Positions 17,461-25,500 of a stretch of 64,000 bases of DNA are shown here, piece after piece. The translations under genes were made by a program, and so were the position numbers. Each line of letters opens with the position of its first letter. Position 1 is the first letter of the stretch. The DNA comes from JBFWWP01 sp050246115 (GTDB lineage Bacteria; Planctomycetota; UBA8108; UBA1146; JAJFFE01). The notes below the pieces were generated by a model that saw nothing but the letters and a program-made list of their open reading frames with translations, was not told the origin of the DNA and made no database searches. Location of the stretch: positions 124,001-188,000 of the forward strand of contig JBFWWP010000006.1 of the NCBI GenBank assembly GCA_050246115.1. The letters are read 5' to 3'.

Positions 17461-18051
17461 TCACCGATACTTGTCGTTCAAGCCCGCTCCGGCTTCGAGC
17501 ATCGGGAGGATCTTGGCAATGCGCCTCTGCTTCGTGTCTTCGCGCTGGGCCGTTGCGATGTACTCGACATATTCGCGGCGCTTCCCCAGAGTCATGCCCT
17601 CGAACATCTTCTTGGCCTTCGGATGTTTGCGCAGCGCTGCCTTGATCTCGGCCGGAACGACCAGCGGCTGGTTGCGGGCGGGCGGAATCGCAACTCCTTG
17701 CTTCGCGAGCGCAATGGCCTCCTTGACGTAGGATGTGACGAGCTTGCGATCGATGTCGGCCATGGACTGCCAACGCAGTTGCCGCTGAGCTTTGGTGCGA
17801 CCTTCCTGAGCGTTGACGAGCAGCTTGTGCTCATCCGCAAGGAGCGCCCCTTGGAAGAACCACAGTCCGAAGTAGGACTTGAACCCACCGACTCCAACGA
17901 CGTTCTTCCCCTCGATCGTGTAGACCGGGCCACCCCACTTCACCGTCTCTTCGAGTTCGGTAGCCTGCAAGATCGACCGGAGCTTGCGTAGCTCGGCCTT
18001 CCACTCTTTCGCCGCCTCCATGAACTCGTCGACCGTTGCGTGCTTCTTCAT
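17461..18051 (-). CDS. YdeI/OmpD-associated family protein (DUF1801 plus bacteriocin-protection domain)
   Basis: This 196-residue protein has an N-terminal DUF1801-type domain (VDEFMEAAKEWKAELRKLR, then WGGPVYTIEGKNVVGVGGF and FGLWFFQGALL). It has a C-terminal YdeI-type helical domain with the family's closing pattern RREYVEYIATAQREDTKQRR. The family is widespread and cytoplasmic; some members have been linked to peptide or bacteriocin tolerance, and the biochemical role is open. ATG 18051 has a strong GGAGGT seven bases upstream, so the start is firm. It appears to be a single-gene unit. Confidence 0.88.
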   Translation of the reverse strand: MKKHATVDEFMEAAKEWKAELRKLRSILQATELEETVKWGGPVYTIEGKNVVGVGGFKSYFGLWFFQGALLADEHKLLVNAQEGRTKAQRQLRWQSMADIDRKLVTSYVKEAIALAKQGVAIPPARNQPLVVPAEIKAALRKHPKAKKMFEGMTLGKRREYVEYIATAQREDTKQRRIAKILPMLEAGAGLNDKYR

Positions 18052-18263
18052 GGATACCTCCGCGAACCGGTTGCTCGGTCGCCACGCGCTACTTTGCCCG
18101 ACGTGCGCCGGGCCGGAAGCGAGCGTTGGCCCGGCGATTGCAGTACTCCCAGGAGTCCCGGACTCGCCTCGCCAAGGAGCGGTCCGAGCGAGTTAGCGAA
18201 GGCCCGACCGTTCTGGGCTTCAGCGCTGCTCTGCCCTCTCTTGGCTCTGATTTGCGGGCTTTC

Positions 18264-18321
18264 GATCTGCGTTTGTTCTCGATCTGCGTTTGTTCTCGAT
18301 CTGCGTTTGTTCTCGATCTGG
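18264..18321. repeat. tandem 17-bp repeat, three copies plus a partial
   Basis: The unit GATCTGCGTTTGTTCTC is repeated at 18264, 18281 and 18298, with a fourth partial copy from 18315. It lies in the roughly 550-bp stretch between the YdeI gene and the phosphoribosyltransferase gene, which otherwise shows nothing I can call a gene. It is too short and regular, and lacks spacers, to be a CRISPR. Confidence 0.85.
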
Positions 18322-18603
18322 GTGCCGGTTCTGATCTAGCCTTCGGCCTTCTTCCTTCTGGGCTTCGGTTCTGCGCAGCCTCCCCGGCCGCAGATTCTAC
18401 GGAAGGAGTGGCGCACAAGAAAGGCAGTTCACTGCGAGCGGACGGACGACCGATCGAGGACTCTCCTCGGCGGAGGTTCCTGGGTACCTTTTGCGTGCTC
18501 GAGAGCGAGACCCGTTCCGTGGGTCGACTTAGCGAAGGACGGATCGCGTGGAGTTCGACATCGGCAACCTCAACTGCGGGAGCGGCGACAGGTCTACTCG
18601 CGG

Positions 18604-19407
18604 TTGCGGAAGCCGGGATCTCCGGAGCTATCGCGCTACGAGCGGCAGCTCGAGATCCGTACTCGGGAGCTGGAGGCGATGCTGCGCTACGGCCGCCGCG
18701 AGTGCCCCTGCCTCATGCAGTTCCTGCGGGTTTCACTGGGCGATCTCGAAGCCGGTCCGTGCGGCCGTTGCGGCCTTTGCCGCGGCGATCCCAGCATCGA
18801 CCCAGGCGTGCGTGACGAAGCCGTTACGGCGGCGCGGCAGTGGATCGTGCAGCGAGAACTCGCGATCCCGGCGTCCACGATTCCCAAGATGAGTTCCGGA
18901 CTCACCCTGCTCGATGGCGAGGTGCGGTCTCCGCTCTTCGTTCGTTTCATGAAGGAGCGGAACTCGTCCGCGGAGTTGAGCGGCGACCTGTTGGATCTTC
19001 TCCAGAGGCGTTTGAACTCGCTGTCGCGGCGCCATCGGCTGGCGGCGGTGATCGCGGTTCCCTCGCGGACATGGAAGCAGCGAGAGTTCGTCGCCGACTG
19101 GATCAGCAGACACCTGTCCATTCCGGCCGAGCTCGCAGCCTTGGTCTGGGAGCGACTCCCTGCCGCGCGCCAAGGGGAGCTTCACAACAACGATCAGCGG
19201 CGCGAGAACGTGTTCGGACGCATGACAGCACGCCTCGCGACGCGGCCGACGGGCGCCATCCTCCTGCTCGATGACTACTACGGCTCCGGCAACACCCTGA
19301 AGGAAGCCGTTCGGGCGTTGCGCACGGCCATTGGCAAGACGGCGGAGGTCGTTCCCATCACGATGGCTCGGGTGCGCTGGAAGCTCGGCTCGCGGGGCAT
19401 GATCTAG
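18604..19407 (+). CDS. phosphoribosyltransferase-like protein with a RecQ-type zinc motif; probably the remnant of a RecQ-PRT fusion
   Basis: The N-terminal part has cysteines spaced C-x16-C-x2-C-x2-C (ending PCGRCGLC), the spacing of the RecQ helicase zinc-binding subdomain. The C-terminal 170 residues form a type I phosphoribosyltransferase, with the PRPP loop visible as LLLDDYYGSGNTL and a preceding VIAVPSR strand. RecQ proteins fused to such a domain exist, so this may be the 3' part of a gene that lost its helicase motor. The frame stays open upstream to at least 18370 without an ATG or GTG, and no helicase motif is visible there. TTG 18604 is therefore a doubtful start. It may be a pseudogene or a stand-alone nucleic-acid-linked PRT. 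Confidence 0.55.
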   Translation: MRKPGSPELSRYERQLEIRTRELEAMLRYGRRECPCLMQFLRVSLGDLEAGPCGRCGLCRGDPSIDPGVRDEAVTAARQWIVQRELAIPASTIPKMSSGLTLLDGEVRSPLFVRFMKERNSSAELSGDLLDLLQRRLNSLSRRHRLAAVIAVPSRTWKQREFVADWISRHLSIPAELAALVWERLPAARQGELHNNDQRRENVFGRMTARLATRPTGAILLLDDYYGSGNTLKEAVRALRTAIGKTAEVVPITMARVRWKLGSRGMI

Positions 19408-19771
19408 GCCCGAATCAAGCGCGCACGCGCTGGATATGGGTCTAGCGGACGCGGCATGCGCTGCTGGCGCTTGGCTTGGCGCTAGTGCCTTACCATGGCA
19501 ACAGCCATCCGCCCTTCGCGTAGCGACGGAAGAGTCGACCGGCGTCGGTCGAGTGACTCGAATGCGGTCGCACACCGGGATCGCGTGCCCACTGCCAACG
19601 ACTGTACGAACCCGAGTTCGTCCCGCCACTTCGGGCGCTTGTCGAGCTACGACAGCGGTTGGGAACGGGGCTCGCTCGACGGCGGCATATGCGGGTTGAC
19701 GGCGGCTCGCCCCACGGTGGCGGCGAGAGTGGCTGAGCCGCAAGCCGGTGAGATCCGATCCGGGGAGGAAG

Positions 19772-20638
19772 ATGTTTCGCGAGCGATGGGGTGAGGCCGA
19801 CGGGTTGTCGGGCGGTGCGGCGATCGTTGCGCTGCGCCGCGATGCCTGGGGTCGCTGGTGCGGAAGGATCGTCGATCGCGGCCGTCGCGAGTCGAACGGC
19901 CTGTTGCAGGCACGATTGATTCCCGCGTTCGACGCGCTGTGTATCGGGGGGAACCCGGTCGAGGTGGACCAGCGCCGGCAGAGCCTGCGCACCGTTCTCG
20001 GTGCCGATCTCTTGGAGTCGCCGATCACCTCGACCCGAGATCACGTCGCACTGGCCGTTTGCCGACGCCGCGCAATCACTGACCTCGGCGATGGCGTGCG
20101 CGGGGTGCCGGCGGCGACCGCGCTGGCACGACTCGGTCGCTGCTTGGATCCGGGGCATGCCGTGGGGGTGTACTGGGGGATCGGCTCGACGCGTTTCGTC
20201 GGCACTTGGGCTCCGGGCGGGCGCGCGTTCAGCGCGGCGGCCAACCCACGCTGGTACGCGTTGACCCCGGTCGACGGGGACGGTCGGCGGCTTTTGCGAG
20301 CGCACGGCGTCGTTTGCGCGGCGTCGCCGCCCCCGGGGATCCTGCCCACGCTGCCGCCCAGCGCGACGCTCGCGCTCGGAGTCGCACTTGCTGCCCGCGA
20401 TCCCGGGACGTTTCCAGCGCTGCCGCGCCCAGCGTGGTCCGGCTACGCGCGCGACCTCGCGGTGGGCACGGGTTTGGTCTTGGCGTCGCTGCGAGCGGTC
20501 CATGTCGAGGAGCAACTGCGGGCAGAGCGCAGCGCGCTTCGCACCGAGCAGGAGTGGGCGGAGCGCGAGCGGCTCGAGCGCGCCCTTTGGACTCCGCCAG
20601 TCATGAAGCGCTCGGTTGACGGGGGGGTTGCGGAATGA
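19772..20638 (+). CDS. unrecognised protein, possibly a PilM/GspL-like component of a secretion or pilus operon
   Basis: The 288-residue product has a mixed alpha/beta N-terminal two thirds, with a turn HAVGVYWGIGSTRFVGTW that could be an actin-like nucleotide-binding hairpin. A weakly hydrophobic stretch (DLAVGTGLVLASLR) and a charged coiled-coil end follow. That order, cytoplasmic domain then membrane-proximal helix, is seen in GspL and PilM/PilN proteins. The genes downstream encode a GspC-like protein and pseudopilins, which is the main reason for the suggestion. ATG 19772 sits 3 bases after GGGGAGG; GTG 19748 is the alternative. No family motif is decisive. The 340 bp before it hold no gene I can support. 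Confidence 0.5.
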   Translation: MFRERWGEADGLSGGAAIVALRRDAWGRWCGRIVDRGRRESNGLLQARLIPAFDALCIGGNPVEVDQRRQSLRTVLGADLLESPITSTRDHVALAVCRRRAITDLGDGVRGVPAATALARLGRCLDPGHAVGVYWGIGSTRFVGTWAPGGRAFSAAANPRWYALTPVDGDGRRLLRAHGVVCAASPPPGILPTLPPSATLALGVALAARDPGTFPALPRPAWSGYARDLAVGTGLVLASLRAVHVEEQLRAERSALRTEQEWAERERLERALWTPPVMKRSVDGGVAE

Positions 20639-20696
20639 CGCGGGGAGTGCCCCGAGAAACGACCCGAGGAAGAACGCTGGGAACGACGATGAGAGT

Positions 20697-20944
20697 GTTC
20701 GGCGAGGGCCGGTACCAGTACCCGTACCGTACCCGTACCCGTACTCGTACTCGTACTCGATCAGAAGGGAGCCAGAAGTGAAGCTGGACCACGAGCGACA
20801 GGACGGCTACCCCGCGAGCTGGGATTCCGCAGTCTTCGGACCAACTTCGGGAGCGTGAGGCCGAGTACGAGTACGAGGAAACGGAGAGGCCGAACAAGCC
20901 GTTGCACATAACAGCCGCAAGCGGTGGCAGGTGAACGCCGAGAC
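20697..20944 (+). repeat. cassette-like repeat unit 1
   Basis: This is the first of three direct units that begin with GTTCGGCGAGGGCCGGTACC. It holds a short (GTACCC/GTACTC)n hexamer tract, the four-helix-bundle remnant, a GAGTAC tract and the conserved end. The unit is 248 bp, shorter than unit 2 (300 bp) mainly through fewer hexamer copies. Confidence 0.85.
20778..20858 (+). pseudogene. four-helix-bundle (S23/IVP-like) remnant, copy 1
   Basis: A GTG frame gives KLDHERQDGYPASWD, which recalls the N-terminus of the S23 four-helix-bundle family (KLDHERLDVY...). It then jumps to an unrelated GPTSGA end and a stop after 26 residues, against about 115 in intact members. Most of the domain is missing through the same internal deletion as in copy 2. 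Confidence 0.6.
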
Positions 20945-20951
20945 GTTCGGC
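20889..20951 (+). other. attC-like site 1 (candidate integron cassette end)
   Basis: GCCGAAC at 20889-20895 and GTTCGGC at 20945-20951 are inverted outer boxes. They resemble the RYYYAAC/GTTRRRY core boxes of attC with one mismatch each. Between them lies an imperfect hairpin around GCCGC-AA-GCGGTGGC. The 63-bp length is within the attC range. The reading CCGAACAAGCCGTTGCA matches the style of many attC left arms that I remember. No integrase gene is in the window. Confidence 0.45.
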
Positions 20952-21244
20952 GAGGGCCGGTACCAGTACCAGTACCAGTACCCGTACTCGTACTCGTACT
21001 CAGCGAAGCGGTACTCGTACTCGTACTCGATCGGAAGGGAGCCAGAAGTGAAGCTGGACCACGAGCGACTGGACGGCTACCCCGCGAGCTGGGATTTCGC
21101 AGTCTTCGGACCAACTTCGGGAGCGTGAGGTCGAGTACGAGTACGAGTACGAGTACGAGGACGAGGACGAGGATGAGGAAACGGAGAGGCCGAACAAGCC
21201 GTTGCACATAACAGCCGCAAGCGGTGGCAGGTGAACGCCGAGAC
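20945..21244 (+). repeat. cassette-like repeat unit 2
   Basis: This 300-bp unit runs from one GTTCGGC box to the next. It is nearly identical to unit 1 outside the hexamer tracts, which are longer here: GTACTC copies on the left and GAGTAC/GAGGAC copies on the right. Confidence 0.88.
21048..21128 (+). pseudogene. four-helix-bundle (S23/IVP-like) remnant, copy 2
   Basis: The frame KLDHERLDGYPASWD is the best match of the three to the S23 N-terminus. It stops after 26 residues with the same GPTSGA end as copy 1. The upstream frame is also open and reads through the hexamer tract as a Tyr-Ser repeat. Confidence 0.6.
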
Positions 21245-21251
21245 GTTCGGC
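21189..21251 (+). other. attC-like site 2 (candidate integron cassette end)
   Basis: It has the same 63-bp structure as site 1, with outer boxes GCCGAAC (21189-21195) and GTTCGGC (21245-21251) and the identical inner hairpin. The spacing between equivalent boxes of sites 1 and 2 is exactly 300 bp. Confidence 0.45.
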
Positions 21252-21371
21252 GAGGGCCGGTACCAGTACTCGTACCCGTACCCGTACCCGTACCCGTAAT
21301 CGTACTCGTACTCGTACTCGTACTCAGCGAAGCGGTACTCGTACTCGTACTCGATCAGAAAGGAGCCAGAA

Positions 21372-21659
21372 GTGAAGCTGGACCACGAGCGACAGGACGG
21401 CTGCCCCGCGAGCTTGGATTTCGCAGTCTTCGCATTTTGGCGTCACTCTCGTGATCAGCTTCTGCGTGCCTCGCAATCCACCACGCTGAACATCGCGGAG
21501 GGCCGTGGCAAGTGGCGTGCGCGGATCGGGCAGTCTTCGGACCAAGTTCGGGAGCGAGAGGCAGTGTACGAGTCCGTGTCCGAGTCCGAGTCGGGGCACG
21601 AGGACACCGAGACGCCGAACAAGCCGTTGCACCTGACGGCCGCAAGCGGTGGCAGATGA
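21372..21659 (+). pseudogene. four-helix-bundle (S23/IVP-like) remnant, copy 3
   Basis: A 95-residue frame keeps both the N-terminal KLDHERQDG segment and the family's central motif, here SRDQLLRASQSTTLNIAEGRG (21 positions in the family pattern; key residues DQLLRAS and LNIAEG). The rest of the four-helix bundle is replaced by an acidic tail and then the cassette end, read as NKPLHLTAASGG. It is the most complete copy but still lacks helices 3 and 4. Confidence 0.65.
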
Positions 21660-21670
21660 AAGCCGAGACG
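21614..21670 (+). other. attC-like site 3, right box lost
   Basis: The left box GCCGAAC (21614-21620) and the inner hairpin are conserved with a few changes. The right box is missing: after GAGACG the sequence continues directly as ATGCGCGG, the likely start of the next gene. It would be the terminal cassette end. Confidence 0.35.
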
Positions 21671-22294
21671 ATGCGCGGTATCACGGACCCAGTGACGCGC
21701 CTGGCAGCTGGCATCCCCGCCGAGCGCGGTTTCCCTGCCGGACCAGCGCTGCTCTCGCCGCAGTCGCCGATCCGAAAGTGCGTGGCAGTTGTGGCTCTCG
21801 CGCTGGCGGTGTCCATTCTGGGCTGGTCGCAGTGGCGCGCGGAGTCCGTGGGTCGCGTGGGTGGTGAGCGTGCGCGCTGGGCTGAGGCCCGTCGCGGGCT
21901 CGAACTCGCTCGGGTGGCGGCCCCGGTCCCGCTCCCGGTGGCGGTCTCGCCGGCGCTGGTACCGGAGACGGGGTTACGGCTGGCGCCTGCCCGCCCCCGA
22001 CCTCTCGATCCACCCGAAGCCGGGCCGCCACCCGTCCGCGTCGCGTTGTCGACGGCTGACGAGCCAGAGACGTTCTCGGTGCCGATCGACGACGCGACGC
22101 CACCGCGGGTCGTAGGGTATGTTCGCGGAGCCAACGCGGTTCGTGTCGTGATCCAAGAATCCGATTCGGCGCGTGCGACTTGGGTCGGCGAAGGCGACCA
22201 AGTCGGGCGCTGGCAGCTCGTTCACGTCGGGCCACGCACCGCGACTTTCAGCATCGAGGTGCCGGCGGCCAGCGTGCAGGTCGAACTACCTTGA
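21671..22294 (+). CDS. GspC/PilP-like inner-membrane protein
   Basis: The 207-residue product has one transmembrane segment (about 37-54, VAVVALALAVSILGW), a long Pro/Ala-rich periplasmic linker and a C-terminal beta-rich domain (about 140-207). The domain pattern (VVGYVRGANAVRVVI, then WVGEGDQVGRWQLVHVG) resembles the homology-region domain of GspC and PilP, which connect the inner-membrane platform to the secretin. ATG 21671 begins exactly where the last cassette-like unit ends; ATG 21656 and longer frames reading through the cassette are alternatives. The next gene starts at or just after its stop. I am fairly confident it is a secretion or pilus component. Confidence 0.6.
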   Translation: MRGITDPVTRLAAGIPAERGFPAGPALLSPQSPIRKCVAVVALALAVSILGWSQWRAESVGRVGGERARWAEARRGLELARVAAPVPLPVAVSPALVPETGLRLAPARPRPLDPPEAGPPPVRVALSTADEPETFSVPIDDATPPRVVGYVRGANAVRVVIQESDSARATWVGEGDQVGRWQLVHVGPRTATFSIEVPAASVQVELP

Positions 22295-22449
22295 ACCACG
22301 AACCGAAGATCGTGCAGCGGCGCGCTCGGAGAGCCGGAACGGGCCCCGACTCGCGGCGGAGGGGACGAGGGATTGCGCGCAGCTCGGGTCCGACTCTGGC
22401 CGAATCGTTACCTGCCTCACCGGCGGCTCGACGGCTGACGGGCGCTCCG

Positions 22450-22521
22450 CCGGTCACGAGTGTTCAGCCGGTCACGAGTGTTCAGCCGGTCACGAGTGCT
22501 CAGCCGGTCACGAGTGTCTTG
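22450..22521. repeat. four tandem copies of an 18-bp repeat
   Basis: CCGGTCACGAGTGTTCAG is repeated at 22450, 22468, 22486 and 22504 with few changes. It lies between the GspC-like gene and the likely start of the GspK-like gene. If the upstream TTG at 22291 were the true start, the tract would encode (PVTSVQ)n. Confidence 0.88.
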
Positions 22522-22542
22522 TCAGTGAGTGCTCGGTCGCTC

Positions 22543-25500
22543 ATGAGTGCTGGGTCGGCGGCCGGCCGATGGGGCCCGCGCAATGGGCGTGGCCGGCGCA
22601 GCCGCAGCAGTGCTGGGATCTCGTCGCCGGCTTGGGGTTCGCGAGCGCAGGCGTCCCGGTGCGGGCGCCCGTGTGGATTCGCGTCGATCTCTGTGCTGTT
22701 CTTCGTGGCAGCACTTTCGTTGGTGGCGTTGGCGGCGCTAGGGACCGCCCAGGCTACGTCGCGCCGGCACGTGGTGGCGCTGCGCGAGCGGGCGGTTCGG
22801 CGGGTCGCGGCGGTTGCCCTCGCGATCGCCGAGAGTCGGGCGCGGGCGGAACTCCTGGATCACCACTCCGGCACCGCCACGCCAGCGCCGCCCGCGGAAC
22901 CGGACTTCGAGGGATTCGCGGTCGACGTCGCGCGTGATCCGGTTCACGACCTGCGTCTCCGCTGGGTCGTCGAGCGCGACGCCGACTCCGGCGCCATTCA
23001 CCAACGCCAGTCGCCCGTCGTCGAGTTGGCGGCCGCTTCCATCGACGCGGTCGCGGCGGCGCTCGAGCCGTACGCCGAGAGCGCGGCTGGGCGATCCACG
23101 ATGCAATCGTTGGCCGTGAGCTTGTTCGAGGCGCGAGGGATGCTCGCCGATGCCGACGATCTTCGCGCCTTCGTCGACCACTTCGTGTCGCAGCCGGGTC
23201 GCTCCGTTGGGGTTCGCGTGGACGAACTCCTCGCGGGCGTCGATCCGCTCGCGCGTCTTCGTCGTACGAACGCGCACCCGACTCGCACCGATGGCTACGA
23301 TCGCGGCCGTCTGACTCGTCGCGGTCCGCCGATCGAAGCAGGGCCGACCCTCGTGCAGCGCTTCACGGCTACCCTTCGGCAAGGCGGTGCCGAGCCACGG
23401 ACCTGGAGCGTCGACCGGCAGAAGCAGGTCTTGCACCGAATCGCGCTGCGGGCGCAACAGGACTGGTTGGAGCCGCAGCTCGATCAACCGGGGGGGATCT
23501 TGGTGGGCGCAGCTTTGGGACCGGAGGTCATCTCGGACCAAGACTGGGATCCAGGAGCCACGGAGTTCGTGCCGACGTCGAATCTCGCGCCGCTCGAGGT
23601 CGCTTGTCAACCGCGACCCCACGGCCTGTTGCTCGCGGGAGCTGGCGTACGGGCGCGGATCGATGACGTAGGTGGGCTGCTCCGCTTCGTCACGCTGCCG
23701 CCGGCACCGTTTGCGGAGGAGTCGGATGATCGCCCGATCCAGTGGGTGCCGGAGCTTCTTCTCGTTGGGGACGCAGAGCGCTCGCGGGTCGGCTTCGCGC
23801 ACGAGTCGGTGTGGTGCGGGTGGGGCCGGCCTCAACGGCTCACGCGTTGCCCCGCGCGGGTGCGAGCCCTGTGTCCGATCGGCGGGCGCATGTTGGTCTG
23901 GTTGATCGACGACACGCTCCTTCTCGTCGAGTCGGACGGACGTGTGACGCGTGAGGTTTTCGACTTCGTGGCGGACGGAGCGCCCGTGTGGCTTCCGTTG
24001 CTCGACCGTTGGGCCTTCCCGGTGCGGACGCGAGGAGGTGGCTGGCGACTCGTCGACGTGGACCTCGAGGTCAGTTTCGTCGGCGGTTCCGTCCCGGGAG
24101 CCGATGCGACTCTGGTTCAAAGCGATGGAGTCGATGGCGTGTTCTGGGTGGCGCCGGCCGGAACGTCGGAGGTGGCCGTAGTTTGTCACACCTGGATCGC
24201 AACCGATGGTGCTCGCACGCAAGTCGGTCCCGCGCTCGCGGGCCCCGCGGTCGCGATGAGTGTGTTTCCAGCGCGCGGTGTGGTTGCCACCTGGCGGAGT
24301 GACGGGCGTTACGAACTGTGGCGCTCGAGCGCGGTGGCGCTGGCGCGCGCCGGCGACGGACAAGTTCCGGAGTTCCATGGGGTGGCCCTCCCTGACGTCT
24401 CGCGCATGTCCTTCTGGATTCCAACGCCGTCAGGGATCGTGCGGCATACCTTACGGCCGCGCTCACTCAAGAGGGTCGAGTTCGGCGCGCAGATGGTCTT
24501 GCCGCCGGCGGTCCACCCCGGCGACGCAACGTTCCACGCTCCACTGGTCCGCGGTCTCGAAGGCGAGTTGCTCTGCTCGGACGGCAGCCGCGTCGTGATC
24601 GAGCCCACGGGGACCCTGACTCACGCCGCGAGCGTGCTGCGAGCACCGGACCTCTCCGATCTGTTCGTCGATGGAGCCTACTCGAGTCCGCTGCGAGGAG
24701 AGACCCTACGCTACTCGACCGTCGGGCACGAGATCGGGGAAGCGGAGCTCGCGATCGAGGAAGGCAGCGCCGAACTCCTCGTCAAACCCGAGCGTCGTGC
24801 GGCGACGAGTGCGGACCCGGGGCGGCCACGTACCCTGTTGCGTCTCGTCCAGCGTGGTTCCATCTCGTTCGCTCCGGACGGCGCATGGATAGCACAGTTC
24901 CATCCCAGTCAACCGACCGCGTCACAGATTCGCGCGTATCAAGTCATCGGCCCGACCGAGCGCGAACTGCGAGCTACGTCGAGCATCGTACGAACCCCCG
25001 CCGCGGGGTCGTGGGAGCACCAACGGTCGGTCACCATCCTCGGGTCGCCATGGGAGCTACGGGTTTGGGTCGGCGAACCGCCGGCCGAGCTACCGCGGGT
25101 CGTCGTCGATCAGGCGTACCCCGACGGCGTGCTGGGTTCGACGATAGCGGTAGCAGACACGATGGAAGGAGGCGAGTGGAGCCGAGTCGGCTGGGGCTGG
25201 AGTGCCGGCGGGCGAGCCTCCTTGCGCATTGGCGCCGGAGAGAGCGAGTGGGCCGCCGACGTGACCGCGGCTCCGTGGGGTGGCTCCGCGTTCCGTCTGC
25301 GCTCGCGAGACTGGACCGCCGAACTCGGCGGCGAGGTGGGCGGTGCGAAGTCGTTCAAGGGTACGGTGCAGGGACTCTCTCTCCGGCCGGCACGGATCGA
25401 CCCGCTGCCTGCGGCATCCCCGATCTTCGCGAGCGCGAGCCGTGAGCGCCCGGCGTGGCGTTGGGTGCTTCCCTTCACCGTCGCCCCGGGTGGGGCGCTC

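Larger units (their letters stand above)
21245..21670 (+). repeat. cassette-like repeat unit 3
   Basis: The longest unit (426 bp) keeps about 110 bp that units 1 and 2 have lost between two copies of GCAGTCTTCG. Its right flank has diverged: GAGTCC-type hexamers instead of GAGTAC, and a changed final box. Confidence 0.85.

Noticed and set aside
19495..19794. Open frame of 99 codons before the PilM/GspL-like gene
   Set aside because: The composition is not protein-like (many Arg and Ser, no hydrophobic core), and it overlaps the better supported start at 19772.
20700..21380. CRISPR-like look of the repetitive stretch
   Set aside because: The small repeats are contiguous hexamers without spacers, and the large units are about 250-425 bp. 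No leader or cas gene is present.
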